Source: Actinomycetota bacterium (GTDB lineage Bacteria; Actinomycetota; Humimicrobiia; Humimicrobiales; Humimicrobiaceae). From it: 12,879 nt of DNA. A program made the translations under genes and the position numbers. Below are positions 10,906 through 12,879 of the stretch, one piece after another. Location: contig JADHVN010000028.1 of the NCBI GenBank assembly GCA_016783995.1, positions 1 through 12,879 on the forward strand. Direction: 5' to 3'. Each line of letters begins with the position of its first letter. Position 1 is the first letter of the stretch. The notes under the pieces are model-generated. The model was not told where the DNA came from. It saw nothing but the letters and a program-made list of their open reading frames with translations, and searched no databases.

Positions 10906-12795
10906 ATGAAAGAACTAATAAAAAATATTAAATTTCGCTGGTTATTAGTAACATTAATAGTAATTATTCCCTTTCTTGTATTGTCTTATTTTTCTATTCA
11001 CGCCTCGTTATGGATCGAACTACCCATATTTCTAATAATTATTGTTATTTTTGGAAGAAAAGTCTTTTTAAGTGCTTTCCGCAGTTTAATTAAATTTAAA
11101 TTATCCAATATAAATCTTCTTATGGCAATAGCTGTAATTGGAGCAATTTATTTAAGACAATTTGAGGAAGCAGCTATCATAATAGTACTTTTTGCTCTTG
11201 GAGATAATTTAGAAGAATTTGGGATACAAAGAAGCCAGACTGCCTTAAAAAAATTAATTGACAGTACTCCTAAAACAGCATCAGTTAAGGGTAAGGAAAA
11301 AGAAGTTCCAGTTGAAGATATAGAAATTGGTCAAACAGTAATTATAAAGCCAGGAGATATCATCCCTATGGATGGAATTGTTATATTTGGAAATTCATTA
11401 GTAGATGAGTCTACAATTACCGGTGAACCTCTCCCAAGAAATAAATATTTAAATGATGCTGTATATGCAGGAACAATAAATGGTTCAGGTTACGTTGAAG
11501 TAAAAGTTACTAAAAAATCAAGGGACAACACTCTTTCTAAAATTATTGACCTAACATATAAATCTTCCGAAAAAAAGATAACATCACAAAAATTTATTGA
11601 AAAGTTTGCTAAAATTTATACACCAGTAATTATATTAGCAGCTATTTTGATTGTAATTATTCCTGTAGTTTTATTAAAAAAGCCGTTTAACTACTGGTTT
11701 ACTCAGGCTCTAACTCTGTTAATAATTTCCTGTCCCTGTGCACTTGTAATCTCAACACCCGTTACAGTTTTTTCAGCAATAGGTAATGCTACAAAAAAAG
11801 GTGCTCTGGTTAAAGGTGGAATATTTTTAGAAGAAATGGGAAAGTTAAAGGCTTTCGCGTTTGACAAAACAAAGACACTTACAAAAGGTGAACCAATTGT
11901 TTCTGATATCATTCCACTTAATGGTTTTACAGAAAGTGAAGTTCTTGCCTGCGCAGCTGGACTTGAAGCTTTTTCAGAACATCCTATTGCAAAAAGTATT
12001 GTAAAAAAAGCAGAAGAAATTGGAGTAAAACCTCATATATTCAAAGATTTTCAATCAGTAACCGGTAAAGGTTTAACCGGAGAATGCTCTATTTGTGTAG
12101 ATAAAAAGCATTTTCTCGGAAACATTAAGTTTATTAACGAAAATCAAGGTATTGGCAATAATGAATTTATCCTTAAGAAAATTGATGAGCTTGAAAAACA
12201 GGGTAAAACAGCAATAGTTATGAGTGATGATAAAAGAATAAAAGGAATAATTGCTGTAACCGATGAAATAAGAAAAGAAAGTAAGTCATTAATATCAAGC
12301 CTTTCAGACCTAAGGGTTAAACCAATCATATTAACTGGGGATAATGAAGCTTCAGCTAAATTTATAGCTTCAAATCTGGGTATAGAAAATGTAAAAGCAG
12401 AATTGCTCCCGGAAGATAAAGTCAGTGAATTAACAAAGATAATGGAACAATATAAATATGTTGCAATGGCTGGTGACGGAGTTAATGATGCACCGGCACT
12501 TGCTACTGCCTCTGTTGGTATTGCAATGGGTGCTACAGGATCTGATGTTGCTATTGAAAATTCTGATATTGCACTTTTAAACGATAACCTTAATTTACTG
12601 CCTTATCTAATTAAGCTTGGAAGAAAAGCTGTGGGGATAATAAAATTTAATATTATATTGGCAATTTCAATAAAATTTCTTTTTTTAATTTTAGCAGCTT
12701 TAGGATTAAGCAATTTATCTTTGGCAATCTTTGCCGATGTAGGTATTACTATTTTAGTAATTATTAATGGGTTAAGATTGTATGGATATAAATAA
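10906..12795 (+). CDS. P1B-type heavy-metal ATPase, Zn/Cd/Pb exporter class, with altered DKTKTLT motif
   Basis: This 629-aa ATP-driven membrane exporter starts at an ATG 7 nt after GAGGG. It lacks the N-terminal MTCxxC metal-binding domain common in CadA/ZntA and begins directly with membrane helices, which explains its short length. Motifs in order: actuator TGEP (172-175), intramembrane SCPCAL with Cys276 and Cys278, phosphorylation site FAFDKTKTLT (Asp320), SEHPIAKS (His359-Pro360), TGDN (477-480), GDGVNDAP (523-530). Lys590 in the seventh and Asp611 (IFADVGITILV) in the eighth helix correspond to the residues that mark the Zn2+/Cd2+/Pb2+ class (K693 and D714 in E. coli ZntA). The glycine of DKTGT is replaced by Lys323, which is very unusual. 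The gene follows the sensor by 55 bp without a terminator, so they form one metal-inducible operon. Confidence 0.94.
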   Translation: MKELIKNIKFRWLLVTLIVIIPFLVLSYFSIHASLWIELPIFLIIIVIFGRKVFLSAFRSLIKFKLSNINLLMAIAVIGAIYLRQFEEAAIIIVLFALGDNLEEFGIQRSQTALKKLIDSTPKTASVKGKEKEVPVEDIEIGQTVIIKPGDIIPMDGIVIFGNSLVDESTITGEPLPRNKYLNDAVYAGTINGSGYVEVKVTKKSRDNTLSKIIDLTYKSSEKKITSQKFIEKFAKIYTPVIILAAILIVIIPVVLLKKPFNYWFTQALTLLIISCPCALVISTPVTVFSAIGNATKKGALVKGGIFLEEMGKLKAFAFDKTKTLTKGEPIVSDIIPLNGFTESEVLACAAGLEAFSEHPIAKSIVKKAEEIGVKPHIFKDFQSVTGKGLTGECSICVDKKHFLGNIKFINENQGIGNNEFILKKIDELEKQGKTAIVMSDDKRIKGIIAVTDEIRKESKSLISSLSDLRVKPIILTGDNEASAKFIASNLGIENVKAELLPEDKVSELTKIMEQYKYVAMAGDGVNDAPALATASVGIAMGATGSDVAIENSDIALLNDNLNLLPYLIKLGRKAVGIIKFNIILAISIKFLFLILAALGLSNLSLAIFADVGITILVIINGLRLYGYK

Positions 12796-12879
12796 AAAAT
12801 TATTAAAATTAAGAACCCACTTTTCGACTGGATAGAGAATATTCAAACTAAAAAATAATTTTTAATCTTATATATTATT

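Noticed and set aside
12795..12863. 10-bp inverted repeat AAAAATTATT/AATAATTTTT flanking 49 bp after the ATPase gene
   Set aside because: It is A/T only with a long loop; this is expected by chance in such AT-rich DNA and does not look like a terminator.
1..12879. CRISPR array, tRNA genes, intact insertion sequence or integrase
   Set aside because: I found no regularly spaced repeats, no tRNA-like cloverleaf with a GTTCGA-type loop, and no transposase or recombinase motifs on either strand by reading.

Overview
The window is AT-rich, anaerobe-like bacterial DNA. The housekeeping block (Nif3-like protein, CT398-type zinc-ribbon coiled-coil protein, RNase HI, then the RNase P RNA gene) is an order I associate from memory with Actinomycetota. 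Secreted proteins with paired DUF4214 modules and a DmpI-like tautomerase would fit a low-GC, uncultivated anaerobic lineage of that phylum, but Firmicutes or Atribacterota cannot be excluded from sequence alone.

Layout. (1) 1-374, minus: 5' part of a SIS-domain sugar-phosphate isomerase of the bifunctional phosphoglucose/phosphomannose isomerase type. It is divergent from the next block across a gap holding a perfect 26-bp palindrome. (2) 479-3248, plus: nif3-like, zinc-ribbon and rnhA genes, tightly packed with overlapping or abutting ends, followed by a complete class A RNase P RNA with its own promoter. (3) 3249-3810: no convincing gene, several hairpins and one terminator-like structure. 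(4) 3811-7438: envelope/secretion segment. Two secreted proteins share an N-terminal module (signal peptide plus two DUF4214 repeats) but differ in the C-terminal catalytic part: one has an HExxH metallopeptidase-like domain (minus strand, followed by a small Cys4 zinc-ribbon ORF), the other a NodB-type polysaccharide deacetylase (plus strand). A small tautomerase gene with a clear terminator lies between them. (5) 7492-9144: a CBS-domain gene remnant, then an AbiE-type toxin-antitoxin pair in reversed order (toxin first). The toxin appears to be translated from a leaderless mRNA, and its promoter is embedded in a 22-bp imperfect inverted repeat ending on the start codon. (6) 9145-10346: a gene graveyard with an unknown C-terminal fragment, what looks like the 3' end of a 5S rRNA gene, a retropepsin-like aspartic protease remnant, and a frameshifted NADH-quinone oxidoreductase subunit N-type remnant. 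(7) 10347-12795: a metal-resistance unit, an ArsR/SmtB-family sensor with a SmtB-like operator and strong promoter, followed by a P1B-type Zn/Cd/Pb-exporting ATPase whose phosphorylation motif reads DKTKTLT instead of DKTGTLT.

How they work together: block 2 is RNA processing and core maintenance. Block 4 is cell-surface remodelling. Blocks 5-7 look like an accessory region where a self-regulated toxin-antitoxin pair and a metal-efflux operon sit around decayed genes. All family assignments come from reading motifs; no database search was run.
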